Shown here one piece after another: positions 8,204-16,951 of a stretch of 64,000 bases of DNA. The notes below the pieces were generated by a model. That model searched no databases and was not told the origin of the DNA. It saw only the letters and a list, made by a program, of their open reading frames with translations. Both the position numbers and the translations under genes were made by a program. Source of the stretch: Ferdinandcohnia salidurans (lineage in GTDB: Bacteria > Bacillota > Bacilli > Bacillales > Bacillaceae_L); the NCBI RefSeq assembly GCF_042680725.1, contig NZ_JBHUEK010000025.1:372001-436000 (forward strand). Direction: 5' to 3'. The first letter of the stretch is position 1, and each line of letters starts with the position of its first letter.

Positions 8204-8273
8204 TGGGACACAGGGACAGGTCCCTCGTCCCACCATTTATTCCCAGGGTCAAGGGACCTGTCCCTCTGACCCA
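8204..8273. repeat. Family A palindromic repeat, copy 1 (full length)
   Basis: Full element of about 70 bases made of two GGGAC/GTCCC palindromes (GGGACAGGTCCC type and GGGACCTGTCCC type) facing each other across an A/T-rich spacer. Each half can fold alone and the whole can fold as one long hairpin. Other copies lie at 9076, 11013, 22021, 22133, 23360, 24449, 26406, 35988, 36904 and 44544. All are between genes. The arrangement recalls REP/BIME elements, but no transposase is present in this window. Confidence 0.9.
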
Positions 8274-8307
8274 AAAGGAAAGCCAACACTACCGGCTTTC
8301 CTTTTTT
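8273..8307 (+). terminator. Terminator after pbuX
   Basis: AAAGGAAAGCC pairs with GGCTTTCCTTT, followed by a run of T. It lies directly after a family A repeat and ends the xpt-pbuX transcript. Confidence 0.85.
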
Positions 8308-8350
8308 ATTTTCAAGTTGCCTTAACTGCGTTTACAGATATCCCGCCCGA

Positions 8351-9016
8351 CTATCTCTTCAACAACTCAATTCCCATCCAAATTTTCCATATTACGAAAG
8401 CACCAACAAAAGTGAGAATACTTAAAACGATACCAAGTGCCAATCCCCTGCCGTATAATGCTTCGTATGCTCCTCCAAAGAGGACGATTAGACTAATAAT
8501 GATCGTGAACACACCCAATGCCTTCGAAAACAACCTCGTTTTTAAAATGATGATTCCTACTTGAATGAGCCAGATGCTTAAACAGATACTAGACAATACG
8601 GATATGACGAGGCCAAGTTCAATCATTGGATGGATAGTCGCGAGGGCTTCTTGAATGTTTTTGTCTTCATTTGCGAGATCATGGAGGGCTGCGGCGGGCA
8701 GGAGCATGTAAAATGTGTAGGAAAACAAATGGAAGTATGCGAACCTTGAGACATTTGAACTCATTTCTGGAGAGCCTGTGCGGAGGCGCATGTCAATTGC
8801 ATCGACCGTCCAGAATAATAAAATGATGGCGAATGCCCCAAGTAACAATAATGACCAGTTTAGAACAGGATAGGCTGCAAGCGATTGTACCGTTTGCTCA
8901 TATACATCTTTACCCTCGACGTTTTTCATTGCAACTGCCTGTGTTAAAACCATCACAAGAACAAGTACCAACGCAGACACTATCGCACAAACTCCACCAA
9001 TCCGTTGACGTGACAT
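8351..9016 (-). CDS. Six-segment membrane protein of unknown function
   Basis: 221 residues with six clear hydrophobic segments. The first (about 8-28) could be a signal anchor, followed by a polar outer loop, then pairs of helices. Layout and length resemble DUF4386-type proteins, but I see no diagnostic motif. ATG at 9016 with GGGGGG eight bases upstream. It is a monocistronic minus-strand gene, converging on pbuX. No function can be given. Confidence 0.75.
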   Translation of the reverse strand: MSRQRIGGVCAIVSALVLVLVMVLTQAVAMKNVEGKDVYEQTVQSLAAYPVLNWSLLLLGAFAIILLFWTVDAIDMRLRTGSPEMSSNVSRFAYFHLFSYTFYMLLPAAALHDLANEDKNIQEALATIHPMIELGLVISVLSSICLSIWLIQVGIIILKTRLFSKALGVFTIIISLIVLFGGAYEALYGRGLALGIVLSILTFVGAFVIWKIWMGIELLKR

Positions 9017-9075
9017 TCATGAATCCCCCCTACACTTTTTACTACTTTATTCGCTAAGAAACCAGAACATTCTTC

Positions 9076-9145
9076 TGGGACACGGGGACAGGTTCCTTGT
9101 CCCACCACAATTTTCCAGGGGCGAGGGACCTGTCCCTCTGACCCA
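9076..9145. repeat. Family A palindromic repeat, copy 2 (full length)
   Basis: Same two-palindrome structure as 8204-8273, with a CCACAATTTTCC spacer. It lies between the start of the membrane protein gene and the terminator of the SEC-C gene. An open frame runs through it, but that is a product of the repeat. Confidence 0.88.
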
Positions 9146-9181
9146 CTGACTCGGACCCACCGGGAACACTAACCCATAAAC

Positions 9182-9216
9182 AAAAACGGCGAATCCCCAA
9201 ATAGGATTCGGCCGTC
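9182..9216 (-). terminator. Terminator of the SEC-C/HEAT protein gene
   Basis: On the minus strand ACGGCCGAATCC pairs with GGATTCGCCGT, followed by TTTTTG. It lies a few bases after the stop at 9221. Confidence 0.82.
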
Positions 9217-9220
9217 TTTG

Positions 9221-10357
9221 TTATTTTCCACAGCATTTTTTATATTTTTTACCGCTGCCACATGGGCAAGGGTCGTTTCTGCCTACTTTATTTTCGTTTA
9301 TAACTGGAGCTAATTGAATCGCTGGACCCTCTTTTTCCATTTCACTTTTCTTCCACTCGAGTAGGTCAGGGTGCTTCTCTCCAAGAATCGTGTAAAAGCT
9401 GTATGCGACGTGCTCAATTTCCACTAAAGAAAAATCATACTCGTACTCCATATGGTCGTTCATTTCAGGAAGGGCATCTTTTGAAAAGTGGAAACTAAGT
9501 GCCTCAATGATGGGCTCTTGTACATCCAATTCATCGGTTTCACGATATGCCTTTTTTAATTCCTGAAGCGCAAGTTCGGTTTTGATATTTCCTAAAATGG
9601 AGGCTGCATATATAACAGACTCTGGTTTTCTTACATAAGGAGCAACCGCTTTTACTACTTGATCTGAGTCAAAATGGACTAACGCCGCATTAACTTCCTC
9701 CAATAAGGCGTCATCATCCCTTGTTAAAAAGCTTGCAAATAGTGGGATGTATTTTTCTATTTTAAGTAATCCGGCCATATAGACATTCATAATCCCATTT
9801 TCAGAAAACCACTCTTCGTTGGCTTCATCTGCAAGAACGGTATCAATATCTTCCTCATCTATCCAACCTTTTTCTACAATACACTCAGATAGCTTTTTCG
9901 CGATTGGATAATAGTCATATTCAGGTGAAAGGGATCGATCAATCTTATGTAATACCTCGCCGTACATGGAATAAACGTCTTCTTCCTCTCCATGTTCGAT
10001 AACCTCATAAATTCCCCAAACTTGTTTCGGGATATATTTTTCAAGTTGTTTTTTATACTTTAAAGCAAGCGGAGCATCAATATTATTTAGTAACCCCAAC
10101 GCCAGGTGGCGATTGCTCTGGTTCATATTTGGAATATTGTCGATAAGGATAGTCAGCGCTTCTTCATTGATTTTATGTTTATCTAGAAACATTAATATGT
10201 AAGATTGCTTCACTTCGTTGCTGAATGCTTCCTTGAGTAACTCAACAGTCCACTCTTCTGGAACGTTTGGATATTCATGTAGCGCATGCAAGACTGTTTT
10301 TTGTACCAAGATATCATCTGAAAGTAGATGTGGCTTAATTTTTTCTAAAAAAGTCAT
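9221..10357 (-). CDS. HEAT-like repeat protein with C-terminal SEC-C zinc motif
   Basis: 378 residues. Most of the protein is acidic helical repeats like HEAT/armadillo units (PYVRKPESVIYAASILGNIK and similar). The last 25 residues are a SEC-C motif, GRNDPCPCGSGKKYKKCCGK, with the CxC...CC zinc ligands also found at the end of SecA. Such proteins are common in Bacilli, but their targets are not established; ribosome or SecB-like contacts are only possibilities. It is followed by its own terminator and preceded by the 129-residue gene with a 24-base gap, so the two may be cotranscribed. Confidence 0.85.
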   Translation of the reverse strand: MTFLEKIKPHLLSDDILVQKTVLHALHEYPNVPEEWTVELLKEAFSNEVKQSYILMFLDKHKINEEALTILIDNIPNMNQSNRHLALGLLNNIDAPLALKYKKQLEKYIPKQVWGIYEVIEHGEEEDVYSMYGEVLHKIDRSLSPEYDYYPIAKKLSECIVEKGWIDEEDIDTVLADEANEEWFSENGIMNVYMAGLLKIEKYIPLFASFLTRDDDALLEEVNAALVHFDSDQVVKAVAPYVRKPESVIYAASILGNIKTELALQELKKAYRETDELDVQEPIIEALSFHFSKDALPEMNDHMEYEYDFSLVEIEHVAYSFYTILGEKHPDLLEWKKSEMEKEGPAIQLAPVINENKVGRNDPCPCGSGKKYKKCCGK

Positions 10358-10381
10358 ATGGTTGCGTCCTTTCGCTATCTA

Positions 10382-10771
10382 TTAATGCATTCGATATATG
10401 TAAGCATCGTCTATATAAATGTTGTTTATTGTTTTACTAGAAAATCTAATATCGGCAATTTGTGTTGGTGATGTTTGAATCACAGTACGTAAAGATCTTA
10501 TTAAAGGATGGTTTGGACTCCAAGCGGAGATATCTATTAAATTTATACTAATTGTATCCTTGGTTTCATTTATAATCTTATTAATGTGCTCGTAGGCTTT
10601 ACGAGCTCCTTCTATTTCTACTACATCAGATGCAATAACAAACCTCCAGTATTCTCCATCAGATTCATAGAGCCAGAATGCAGCGTGCACATCAAAATTA
10701 GCATTATCTAGTTCCTTTATTAATATCTTACCCTCATTAATATCTTTTTCTACCAAAAACGTTTTAACCAC
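10382..10771 (-). CDS. Conserved hypothetical protein, 129 residues
   Basis: A soluble, mildly acidic protein without signal peptide or membrane segment. The N-terminus (FLVEKDINEGKILIKELD) and the WRFVIASDVVEIEG stretch look like a compact alpha/beta domain of a type often seen as an uncharacterised protein in diverse bacteria. I do not recognise a catalytic motif. It lies 24 bases upstream of the SEC-C/HEAT gene on the same strand. Confidence 0.75.
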   Translation of the reverse strand: MVKTFLVEKDINEGKILIKELDNANFDVHAAFWLYESDGEYWRFVIASDVVEIEGARKAYEHINKIINETKDTISINLIDISAWSPNHPLIRSLRTVIQTSPTQIADIRFSSKTINNIYIDDAYIYRMH

Positions 10772-11012
10772 TGCAATACCCCCTCGTTCGGATCTGATAC
10801 AGCCAAATACATTCCTTCTGCCTCTTTTTGCGTACGTCTCTCATACCTAGATTGTTCCGACCATCCTGGAGTCACCCTTGCCCGTCATGGTAGTTTTTTC
10901 TTACTCCGTTCCATTGATTGGAGGATGCTCTTATCGATTGTAACTCAAGAACAATACCGATACGGTCTAAAATTGGTTAGTATCAGGAATAGCTTTCCTT
11001 TGAGAGTCATCG

Positions 11013-11041
11013 TGGGACAAGGGACCTGTCCCTTTGTCCCA
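11013..11041. repeat. Family A half-element, copy 3
   Basis: Single palindrome TGGGACAAGGGACCTGTCCC... closing with GTCCCA, that is, one half of the full family A unit. It touches the prs terminator. The rest of the 313-base gap 10772-11084 shows no gene. Confidence 0.85.
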
Positions 11042-11073
11042 AAAAGGGCCGTTCCAAAGTATGGAACAGCCCC
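11041..11073 (-). terminator. Terminator of prs
   Basis: On the minus strand GGGCTGTTCCA pairs with TGGAACGGCCC, followed by TTTTT, 12 bases after the prs stop. Confidence 0.88.
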
Positions 11074-11084
11074 GCTACGTACTT

Positions 11085-12035
11085 TTATTCGAATAAAGGA
11101 CTAACAGCTCTTTCGTTGTGGATGCGGTCAATTGCATTAACTAGTAATGGTGCCACTGAGATTGTAGTGATTTTGTCGATTTGTTTTTCTTCTGGTAATT
11201 GGATTGTGTTTGTGATTACCAGTTCTTGTATTGGTGAAGATTCAATTCTTTCAATCGCTGGACCGGATAGGACTGGGTGCGTACAACATGCGTATACACC
11301 TTTTGCTCCCATTTCCTTTAATGCTTTCGCAGCTAGGGTGATGGTTCCAGCTGTATCAATCAGGTCGTCAATGATGATTGCATTTTTGCCTTCAATGTTA
11401 CCAACGATGTTCATAATCTGTGCTACATTTGGCTTCGGACGACGCTTGTCGATAAATGCAATTGGTACATTTAGTTGGCTCGCTAATTTTCTTGCTCGAA
11501 CAACTCCACCTTGATCAGGCGCAACGATGACAACATCTTCAAGCCCTTTTTCAGCAAAATATTTCGCTAGAAGGGGTACACCAAGTAATTGATCAACAGG
11601 AATATCGAAAAATCCTTGGATTTGTGGTGCGTGCAGGTCCATGGTTACAACCCTTGTTGCTCCCGCTTTTTCCAGTAGATTTGCAACAAGCTTAGCAGTG
11701 ATAGGTTCGCGTGAGCGCGCTTTACGATCCTGTCTCGCGTAACCATAGTATGGGATTACAAGATTGATGTTTTTTGCGGAAGCTCGTTTTAACGCATCAA
11801 TCATAATAAGTAATTCCATAATATGTTCATTTGCAGGCTGTGAAGTCGATTGTACTAAATAGACCTCGCTACCTCGAACACTTTCTTCTATATTTATTTG
11901 GATTTCGCCATCGCTAAAACGTGTAACTGAACACTTTCCTAATTCGCACCTTAATAACGACGCCATTTCCTCTGCCAGTTTAGGATTCGAATTTAACGTA
12001 AACATTTTAAAACACTGATTCAATTGGTAAGCCAC
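11085..12035 (-). CDS. prs: Ribose-phosphate pyrophosphokinase (PRPP synthetase), orphan locus
   Basis: About 316 residues. It has GKCSVTRFSDGEIQINIEES, the DLHAPQIQGFFD flexible loop, YYGYARQDRK and the PRPP-binding IIIDDLIDTAGT. It makes PRPP from ribose 5-phosphate and ATP. The GTG at 12035 is chosen because GGAGG lies seven bases upstream; the frame is open to 12053. The usual Bacillus prs lies between glmU and ctc, and neither is here. This may therefore be a second PRPP synthetase, or the only copy in an unusual place. The purine salvage genes nearby would use its product. Confidence 0.93.
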   Translation of the reverse strand: MAYQLNQCFKMFTLNSNPKLAEEMASLLRCELGKCSVTRFSDGEIQINIEESVRGSEVYLVQSTSQPANEHIMELLIMIDALKRASAKNINLVIPYYGYARQDRKARSREPITAKLVANLLEKAGATRVVTMDLHAPQIQGFFDIPVDQLLGVPLLAKYFAEKGLEDVVIVAPDQGGVVRARKLASQLNVPIAFIDKRRPKPNVAQIMNIVGNIEGKNAIIIDDLIDTAGTITLAAKALKEMGAKGVYACCTHPVLSGPAIERIESSPIQELVITNTIQLPEEKQIDKITTISVAPLLVNAIDRIHNERAVSPLFE

Positions 12036-12141
12036 TGTTAGTCCTCCAAGCAAAAAATATTCTATATATAATATAACCTAAATTTGCACTCTTACCTAGT
12101 GTCGAATCACAAATTTCGACAAAAATCTGTATGAAAACGTT

Positions 12142-12167
12142 AAAAAGGGCACCACACACGTGATGCC
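12142..12167 (-). terminator. Terminator of the 2-hydroxyacid dehydrogenase operon
   Basis: On the minus strand GGCATCAC pairs with GTGGTGCC, followed by CTTTTTAA. It lies about 190 bases after the stop at 12358, in the 322-base gap before prs, which also contains repeat C copy 1. Confidence 0.75.
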
Positions 12168-12203
12168 GTTCCTAATCAAATACACCTTGGCCTATTTTCG
12201 CCT

Positions 12204-12248
12204 GATTTTTAGGCCCACAGGAAGTGGCCTATTTAGTCTTTGATCTTA
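12204..12248. repeat. Family C repeat, short copy
   Basis: GATTTTTAGGCCCACAGGAA... then TTTAGTCTTTGAT. It matches 27713-27786 at both ends but lacks about 30 internal bases. It includes a CCAC-AGGAA-GTGG mini-hairpin. Confidence 0.75.
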
Positions 12249-12357
12249 CTTTTCCTTTGATAAATCGTGGTATCCCCTTGCAACTTAAATTCGTCAATCT
12301 TGTACAATAAACTACTAATTGTGACAGTGGTGTTTGTCAATCATTTCAGTCGTCCTT

Positions 12358-13317
12358 TTAAATTTTTGATAGGGGTTCTCTACCTTGAAGTACATTAATT
12401 ATATTATCTGCTACCAAATGCGCCATATTTGTTCTCGTTTTCACACTCGCGCTACCAATATGTGGTAGAGTTACTACATTAGGTAAAGTAAGTAAAGGAT
12501 GATCAAGAGGCACAGGTTCCTCTTCAAATACATCTAATCCCGCAGCCCATATTTGATTGTTCTTAAGGGCATGATATAAAGCAGTCTCATCAACAATACC
12601 GCCTCTAGCACTATTGATTAAAATTGCTTCTTTCTTCATGAGAGAAAGCTCCTCTTCTCCAATTAAATGATGAACCTCCGGACTATAAGGAAGTAGAAGA
12701 CATACAAAATCAGATTTTTTTAATAGGGTGTCTAAATCTACGTATTTAATTCCTAAGTTTTTTTCTGTTTCTAGTTTACGTGAACGATTATAATAAATGA
12801 CTTCCATATTGAAGCCCTTCGCCCTCTTAACTAGAGCCTCTCCTATCCGACCCATTCCTATAATTCCAATTGTAGCCCCATAAATATCTTGGCCCGTCAG
12901 TTCCATAGGTGACCAAGCCCCCCACTCACCTCTACGCAAGAAATCTGATGCCTCAATAACCCGTCTTGCCGTCGCCATTAACAGAGCAAATGTTAAATCG
13001 GCCGTTGTTTCTGTTAGTACACCAGGAGTATTTGTAACAATAACTCCACGACTTGTTGCTTCTTTAACATCAATATTGTTGTAGCCAACAGCTAAATTGC
13101 TAACAACCTTTAAATTGGGAGCATGATCAAAAACCTCTTTATCAATTGTGTCTGTTAATAGACAATAGAGACCATCTACATTTTCAACTTCCTTTAACAA
13201 AACCTCACGCGGTACAGGTATTGTCTCCTCATGCCACATTTTTACGTCAAAATGCATTGCAAGTTTTTCATAAATCTCTTTTGGCATCTTCCTCGTAATA
13301 TAAACAGTCTTTTTCAT
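12358..13317 (-). CDS. D-isomer-specific 2-hydroxyacid dehydrogenase (GhrB/GyaR-like)
   Basis: 319 residues with the Rossmann motif GIIGMGRIGEALVKRAKGF and the catalytic triad in context: Arg in NSARGGIVDE, Glu in DVFEEEPVP, His in LPHIGSAS. Enzymes of this type reduce glyoxylate, hydroxypyruvate or 2-keto acids with NAD(P)H in the cytosol. The start ATG directly follows the kinase stop (TAGATG), so the two are translationally coupled. As last gene of the cluster it may reduce a C2 or C3 product of the aldolase step. The actual substrate is unknown. Confidence 0.9.
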   Translation of the reverse strand: MKKTVYITRKMPKEIYEKLAMHFDVKMWHEETIPVPREVLLKEVENVDGLYCLLTDTIDKEVFDHAPNLKVVSNLAVGYNNIDVKEATSRGVIVTNTPGVLTETTADLTFALLMATARRVIEASDFLRRGEWGAWSPMELTGQDIYGATIGIIGMGRIGEALVKRAKGFNMEVIYYNRSRKLETEKNLGIKYVDLDTLLKKSDFVCLLLPYSPEVHHLIGEEELSLMKKEAILINSARGGIVDETALYHALKNNQIWAAGLDVFEEEPVPLDHPLLTLPNVVTLPHIGSASVKTRTNMAHLVADNIINVLQGREPLSKI

Positions 13318-14823
13318 CTATTCACCCCTCTCCAACCTCTGTGCCACACTACTCACAAAGAATTGCTTTAATGACGGATATAGCTCACAAAACACTTTAT
13401 ATAAATGTTCGTATTGGGCAACCTCACTTGTCTTCGGTTCTACAACATTGATCGTTTTGTTATCTATTACTTGTGCTGCTTCTTCTAAGGATGGAAAATA
13501 ACCAATAGCTGTTCCTGCAAGTAAACAGGCTCCTAACACACCAGTTTCAGATATATCCTTAATCTCAATGTTCTTATTTAAGACATTTGCTTTAATTTGT
13601 GCCCATTCCTTGTTCTTTGAACCACCACCAATTGATTGAAATCGATCAAACTGGAGATTATAATTTGTTTCAATAATTTCATAAATCTGCTTTAAACCAA
13701 AGGCACAGCCCTCTAAAATAGCACGGAACATGTCTGCTTTGGATGTGTTCAAATGAATTCCTATAAAAACACCTCTTGCATTCGGATCCCATATTGGCGA
13801 TCTTTCACCCTGCATATAAGGCAGAAAATATACGCCATTTGATCCTATAGAGGATTGATTATACAATTCTCCATATATTTCTTTTGTATGCCCTTCTGTT
13901 TTTAGGAAATTGTCATAGAACCACTGAATCGATGCCCCAGGAAAAGACATAGCTCCGTGAGAAAGCCATTGGTGTTTGTTGACATGACACCGATTTAGGA
14001 ATCGCTTATCCAATTTATCAGGTAGATCTGTACATACCGTTAGGACATTTGATGTACCAACAGATTCAAACATTTCATTGGGTTTAATGCTTAAAGCAAC
14101 AGTTGAGCACGCAGTATCTGCAGCACCCGAAATAACAGGTATATTTTTCGTAGACAATTCAGGTATTTTAACATTTCCAACTACAGATTTTGGATCTACT
14201 ACTTTAGGCAGTTTCTTCTCATCGACCCCTACTTTTTCATAAATCTCCTTTGACCACTCATAGTTCACGACATCGTAAATTCCTGAATACGAACTTTGAG
14301 TCCAGTCCATCACAAATTCCCCTGTTAGCTTATGCAAAATAAAAGTGGATATATTTCCCCATTTATACGTTTTTTCATAGTCCTTAGGAAAGTGATTTTT
14401 AAACCAAAGGTAGGTTGTCACCGTATACATCCCTGGCTCTAGTCGATTTTTCGTGATTCTGTCCAAGTTGTCCACACCGACTACATTTTTAATCCAATCA
14501 GATTCTTCTTTACTCCTCTGGTCTAGGTATATAATTCCCTGATATAGAGGCTTGCCATCTTTATTTAAAAAGACTGATGAATTGCAAAAGGTAGATAGCG
14601 AGATTGCATCAACGCTTCCACCTTTCTCTACTTCATTACATACTTTTAATAGCAATGATTTGGTTTTATCCCAAATATCTTCAAGGTCAATTTCTATCCA
14701 AGTCTTTTTAGGATAAAGAAGGGAGTATGGTTGGTACTCAAGGTACCCCAATACTCCTTCTTGATTCATTGCGCCTACTTTAATACCACTTGTTCCGATA
14801 TCAATCCCAATAACGTGAGACAT
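13318..14823 (-). CDS. FGGY-family carbohydrate kinase (xylulokinase-like)
   Basis: 501 residues, normal for FGGY kinases. The phosphate-1 motif GIDIGTSGIKVG is at the N-terminus, and the C-terminal ATPase half has ESVGTSNVL and QSIGGGSKNKEWAQIKA. FGGY kinases phosphorylate sugars or polyols. The closest overall look is xylulokinase or gluconokinase; substrate-contact residues cannot be assigned safely. It sits between the class I aldolase and the 2-hydroxyacid dehydrogenase, and likely phosphorylates the ketose made by the upstream zinc dehydrogenase. Confidence 0.9.
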   Translation of the reverse strand: MSHVIGIDIGTSGIKVGAMNQEGVLGYLEYQPYSLLYPKKTWIEIDLEDIWDKTKSLLLKVCNEVEKGGSVDAISLSTFCNSSVFLNKDGKPLYQGIIYLDQRSKEESDWIKNVVGVDNLDRITKNRLEPGMYTVTTYLWFKNHFPKDYEKTYKWGNISTFILHKLTGEFVMDWTQSSYSGIYDVVNYEWSKEIYEKVGVDEKKLPKVVDPKSVVGNVKIPELSTKNIPVISGAADTACSTVALSIKPNEMFESVGTSNVLTVCTDLPDKLDKRFLNRCHVNKHQWLSHGAMSFPGASIQWFYDNFLKTEGHTKEIYGELYNQSSIGSNGVYFLPYMQGERSPIWDPNARGVFIGIHLNTSKADMFRAILEGCAFGLKQIYEIIETNYNLQFDRFQSIGGGSKNKEWAQIKANVLNKNIEIKDISETGVLGACLLAGTAIGYFPSLEEAAQVIDNKTINVVEPKTSEVAQYEHLYKVFCELYPSLKQFFVSSVAQRLERGE

Positions 14824-14844
14824 AATCTATCACACCTATTTGTA

Positions 14845-15669
14845 TTATACGTTTGCTGGTTGATTAATTAACTCATTATACAATTCTACTGTTTCATTTA
14901 CAGTTCCACCATGATGGATAATGTTTTTAAACGCTTTTACAACTGCTGTCGGATTTGGGTTATTCCAAACGATTCGACCGAATGTAATGCCAGTACCTCC
15001 AGCATCAATTACATCGTATACCATTTGGAAATAGTCTTCAATGTTATTTCCATTGTCTCCACCCGCAACTACAACTTTACCAGGTGTTGATTCAACTACT
15101 TTTCTGAATGTTTCAGGATTACCTGTATACTTTGTTTTTACAATATCAACACCTAATTCAGCACCTGCACGCACCGCATATGCAACATGCTTCCAATCAT
15201 TCTTTTCGTGATCAGGTATTTGGTTTCCTCTTGGATAGATATGCGCAATCATTGGAACTCCAAGGGCAGCAGCCTGACCTGAAACGATTCCTAGGTTACG
15301 AAGTTGTTCAGGTTGATCATCTCCTCCAACAATACAACCCATTGAAACAGCATCTGCTCCTAAACGAACAGCTTCATCCACTTCTGTAACCCAAGCATCA
15401 TAATTTGGCTGCCATGGTGAAAAAGTAGAGAGTTTTAAGATAAGACCTGTTTTTCCAACGTGTGGACGATAGCTCATTTCCGCAATCCCTTTATGCATTG
15501 TCATTGCATCTGGGCCACCTGCAACAATTTCACTAACCTTACGATTGATTGGCATTAATTCATCGAAAATCCCTCTTGCCATCGCTTGATCAACTGCAAC
15601 AGCTAATAGTTTTCCAGTCTCTTGATTTAATAATCTACTCATCCGAACTTCTTTACCTAATAATGCCAT
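14845..15669 (-). CDS. Class I aldolase of the DhnA/FbaB/LsrF type
   Basis: 274 residues, TIM-barrel family COG1830. The Schiff-base lysine is expected in DIVKTKYTG (about residue 175), and the phosphate-binding end is seen in VVAGGDNG and GGTGITFGR. Relatives include class I fructose-bisphosphate aldolase and LsrF. The ATG has AAGGAG upstream. In this cluster it most likely cleaves the phosphorylated sugar made by the adjacent FGGY kinase into triose-phosphate-like fragments. The exact substrate is not readable. Confidence 0.88.
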   Translation of the reverse strand: MALLGKEVRMSRLLNQETGKLLAVAVDQAMARGIFDELMPINRKVSEIVAGGPDAMTMHKGIAEMSYRPHVGKTGLILKLSTFSPWQPNYDAWVTEVDEAVRLGADAVSMGCIVGGDDQPEQLRNLGIVSGQAAALGVPMIAHIYPRGNQIPDHEKNDWKHVAYAVRAGAELGVDIVKTKYTGNPETFRKVVESTPGKVVVAGGDNGNNIEDYFQMVYDVIDAGGTGITFGRIVWNNPNPTAVVKAFKNIIHHGGTVNETVELYNELINQPANV

Positions 15670-15796
15670 AATAAAACACTCCTTAGTTTTTTAATATTTG
15701 TTATTTTATAGTTACCTTTAAGGGAATCACACACTTTTCAAGATCCTTAACTACTTTCTTCATTTAAACTATCCAAACTTGGCAGATTACGAATCT

Positions 15797-16834
15797 TTAT
15801 AACGTAATAACCGATTTCATTCCATTGCCATTTCTAACATCTAAAATAGCCTGTTCGATGGTATCTAATGTATAACCGGTTGTCGTTAGTACTTCCGTAT
15901 TAATTTTACCTGTGGCAATCAATGCTAAGGATTTATGATAATCTGCACGTGTTAATGCAGAGGTTCCATTGACTGTAATTTCATTATAGTGAATGATGTT
16001 AGGATCAATTTCAGATAAAACTCCTTTTGTAAATCCAGCAAACAAATTCAAAGTTCCGCCTTTTTTCAGAAGGTTTGCGCAGGATTTTACTAAGAAAGGT
16101 ACTCCAATTGCCATGAGAACAACATCCGCACCAAGGCCATCTGTTAGATTTAATACAAGGTCCTCTAGAGATTCTTCATTTGGATTAACTGCAAAATCTG
16201 CACCGGCTTTAATAGCTTTTTCACGACGGTGTTCAATTGGTTCGCTTAGTATAACTGATTTCGCACCTGCAATTTTTGCTAATTGCACATGCATTAGTCC
16301 AATTGGGCCTCCTCCAACAACAACGACAACATCACCCATTTTCACATTGGCTTTTCGTTGGCCATTAATACAGCACGCTAAAGGTTCAGTTACTACCGCT
16401 TGCTCAAATGAAATATGATCAGGAATCTTAACGATGTTTCCAGCTTCTACTGCAGCACTTGGGATTCGTACATATTCAGCGAAACCTCCGTCATACTCAT
16501 ACCCGATAGCAGTACGGTTTGCACATACATTTTCTCTGCCATTTTGGCAATAGTAGCATTTACGACAAGGGATAACAGGCATTACACCAACTCGGTCACC
16601 AGTGAAGAAATCTTTCACCGCGGATCCAACTTCTTCAATTGTTCCTACAAGCTCATGACCAATAATGGAAGGAGTACGTACTCCCTTTGTTTTCTTTCCT
16701 TCAAAGATTCTTACGTCTGTTCCACAAACCGCACTTGCATTAACCCTTAAAAGAATTTCATGCTCGTTAATTTGTGGCTTTTGTACTTCCTCTAATTGTA
16801 ATTTGTTTGGTCCATGAAAAACCGCTGCTTTCAT
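15797..16834 (-). CDS. Zinc-dependent medium-chain alcohol/polyol dehydrogenase
   Basis: About 345 residues starting at MKAAVFHGP (ATG 16834; GGGAG lies 11 bases upstream). It has the catalytic zinc ligands (VCGTD, GHE), the structural zinc set (CRKCYYCQNGRENVC) and the Rossmann motif VVVGGGPIGLMHVQLAK. It belongs with sorbitol and threonine dehydrogenases. It probably oxidises the polyol or sugar acid imported by the TRAP system. A terminator-like hairpin at 16912-16939 separates it from dctM, so expression may be uncoupled from transport. Confidence 0.9.
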   Translation of the reverse strand: MKAAVFHGPNKLQLEEVQKPQINEHEILLRVNASAVCGTDVRIFEGKKTKGVRTPSIIGHELVGTIEEVGSAVKDFFTGDRVGVMPVIPCRKCYYCQNGRENVCANRTAIGYEYDGGFAEYVRIPSAAVEAGNIVKIPDHISFEQAVVTEPLACCINGQRKANVKMGDVVVVVGGGPIGLMHVQLAKIAGAKSVILSEPIEHRREKAIKAGADFAVNPNEESLEDLVLNLTDGLGADVVLMAIGVPFLVKSCANLLKKGGTLNLFAGFTKGVLSEIDPNIIHYNEITVNGTSALTRADYHKSLALIATGKINTEVLTTTGYTLDTIEQAILDVRNGNGMKSVITL

Positions 16835-16861
16835 CTCAAACCACACTCCCATTTCGTCTTA

Positions 16862-16874
16862 GTATATAGTATAC
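16862..16874. promoter_or_regulatory. Possible operator upstream of the alcohol dehydrogenase gene
   Basis: GTATA-TAG-TATAC, a perfect 5-bp inverted repeat overlapping a TATACT -10-like box on the minus strand, 28 bases before the start codon. It suggests a second, regulated promoter inside the cluster. No good -35 box is visible. Confidence 0.4.
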
Positions 16875-16911
16875 AATATTTGGTGGAGATTTCCTTCATA
16901 TTTTTTATAAA

Positions 16912-16939
16912 AATTAAGGAGAATATTTTCTCCCTAATT
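16912..16939 (-). terminator. Terminator-like hairpin between dctM and the dehydrogenase gene
   Basis: On the minus strand AATTAGGGAGAA pairs with TTCTCCTTAATT (one bulge), followed by TTTTTAT. It would end or reduce transcription coming from the TRAP genes. Confidence 0.65.
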
Positions 16940-16951
16940 TCAAACTAGTTA

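Noticed and set aside
9054..9236. Open frames reading through family A repeats (also near 21943, 22980 and 24448)
   Set aside because: The GC-rich repeat lacks stop codons, so it produces recurring peptides such as GQRDRS; these are by-products of the repeat.
14926..14941. cre-like TTTAAACGCTTTTA within the aldolase gene
   Set aside because: Only 12 of 14 matches and inside a coding region, so likely chance.
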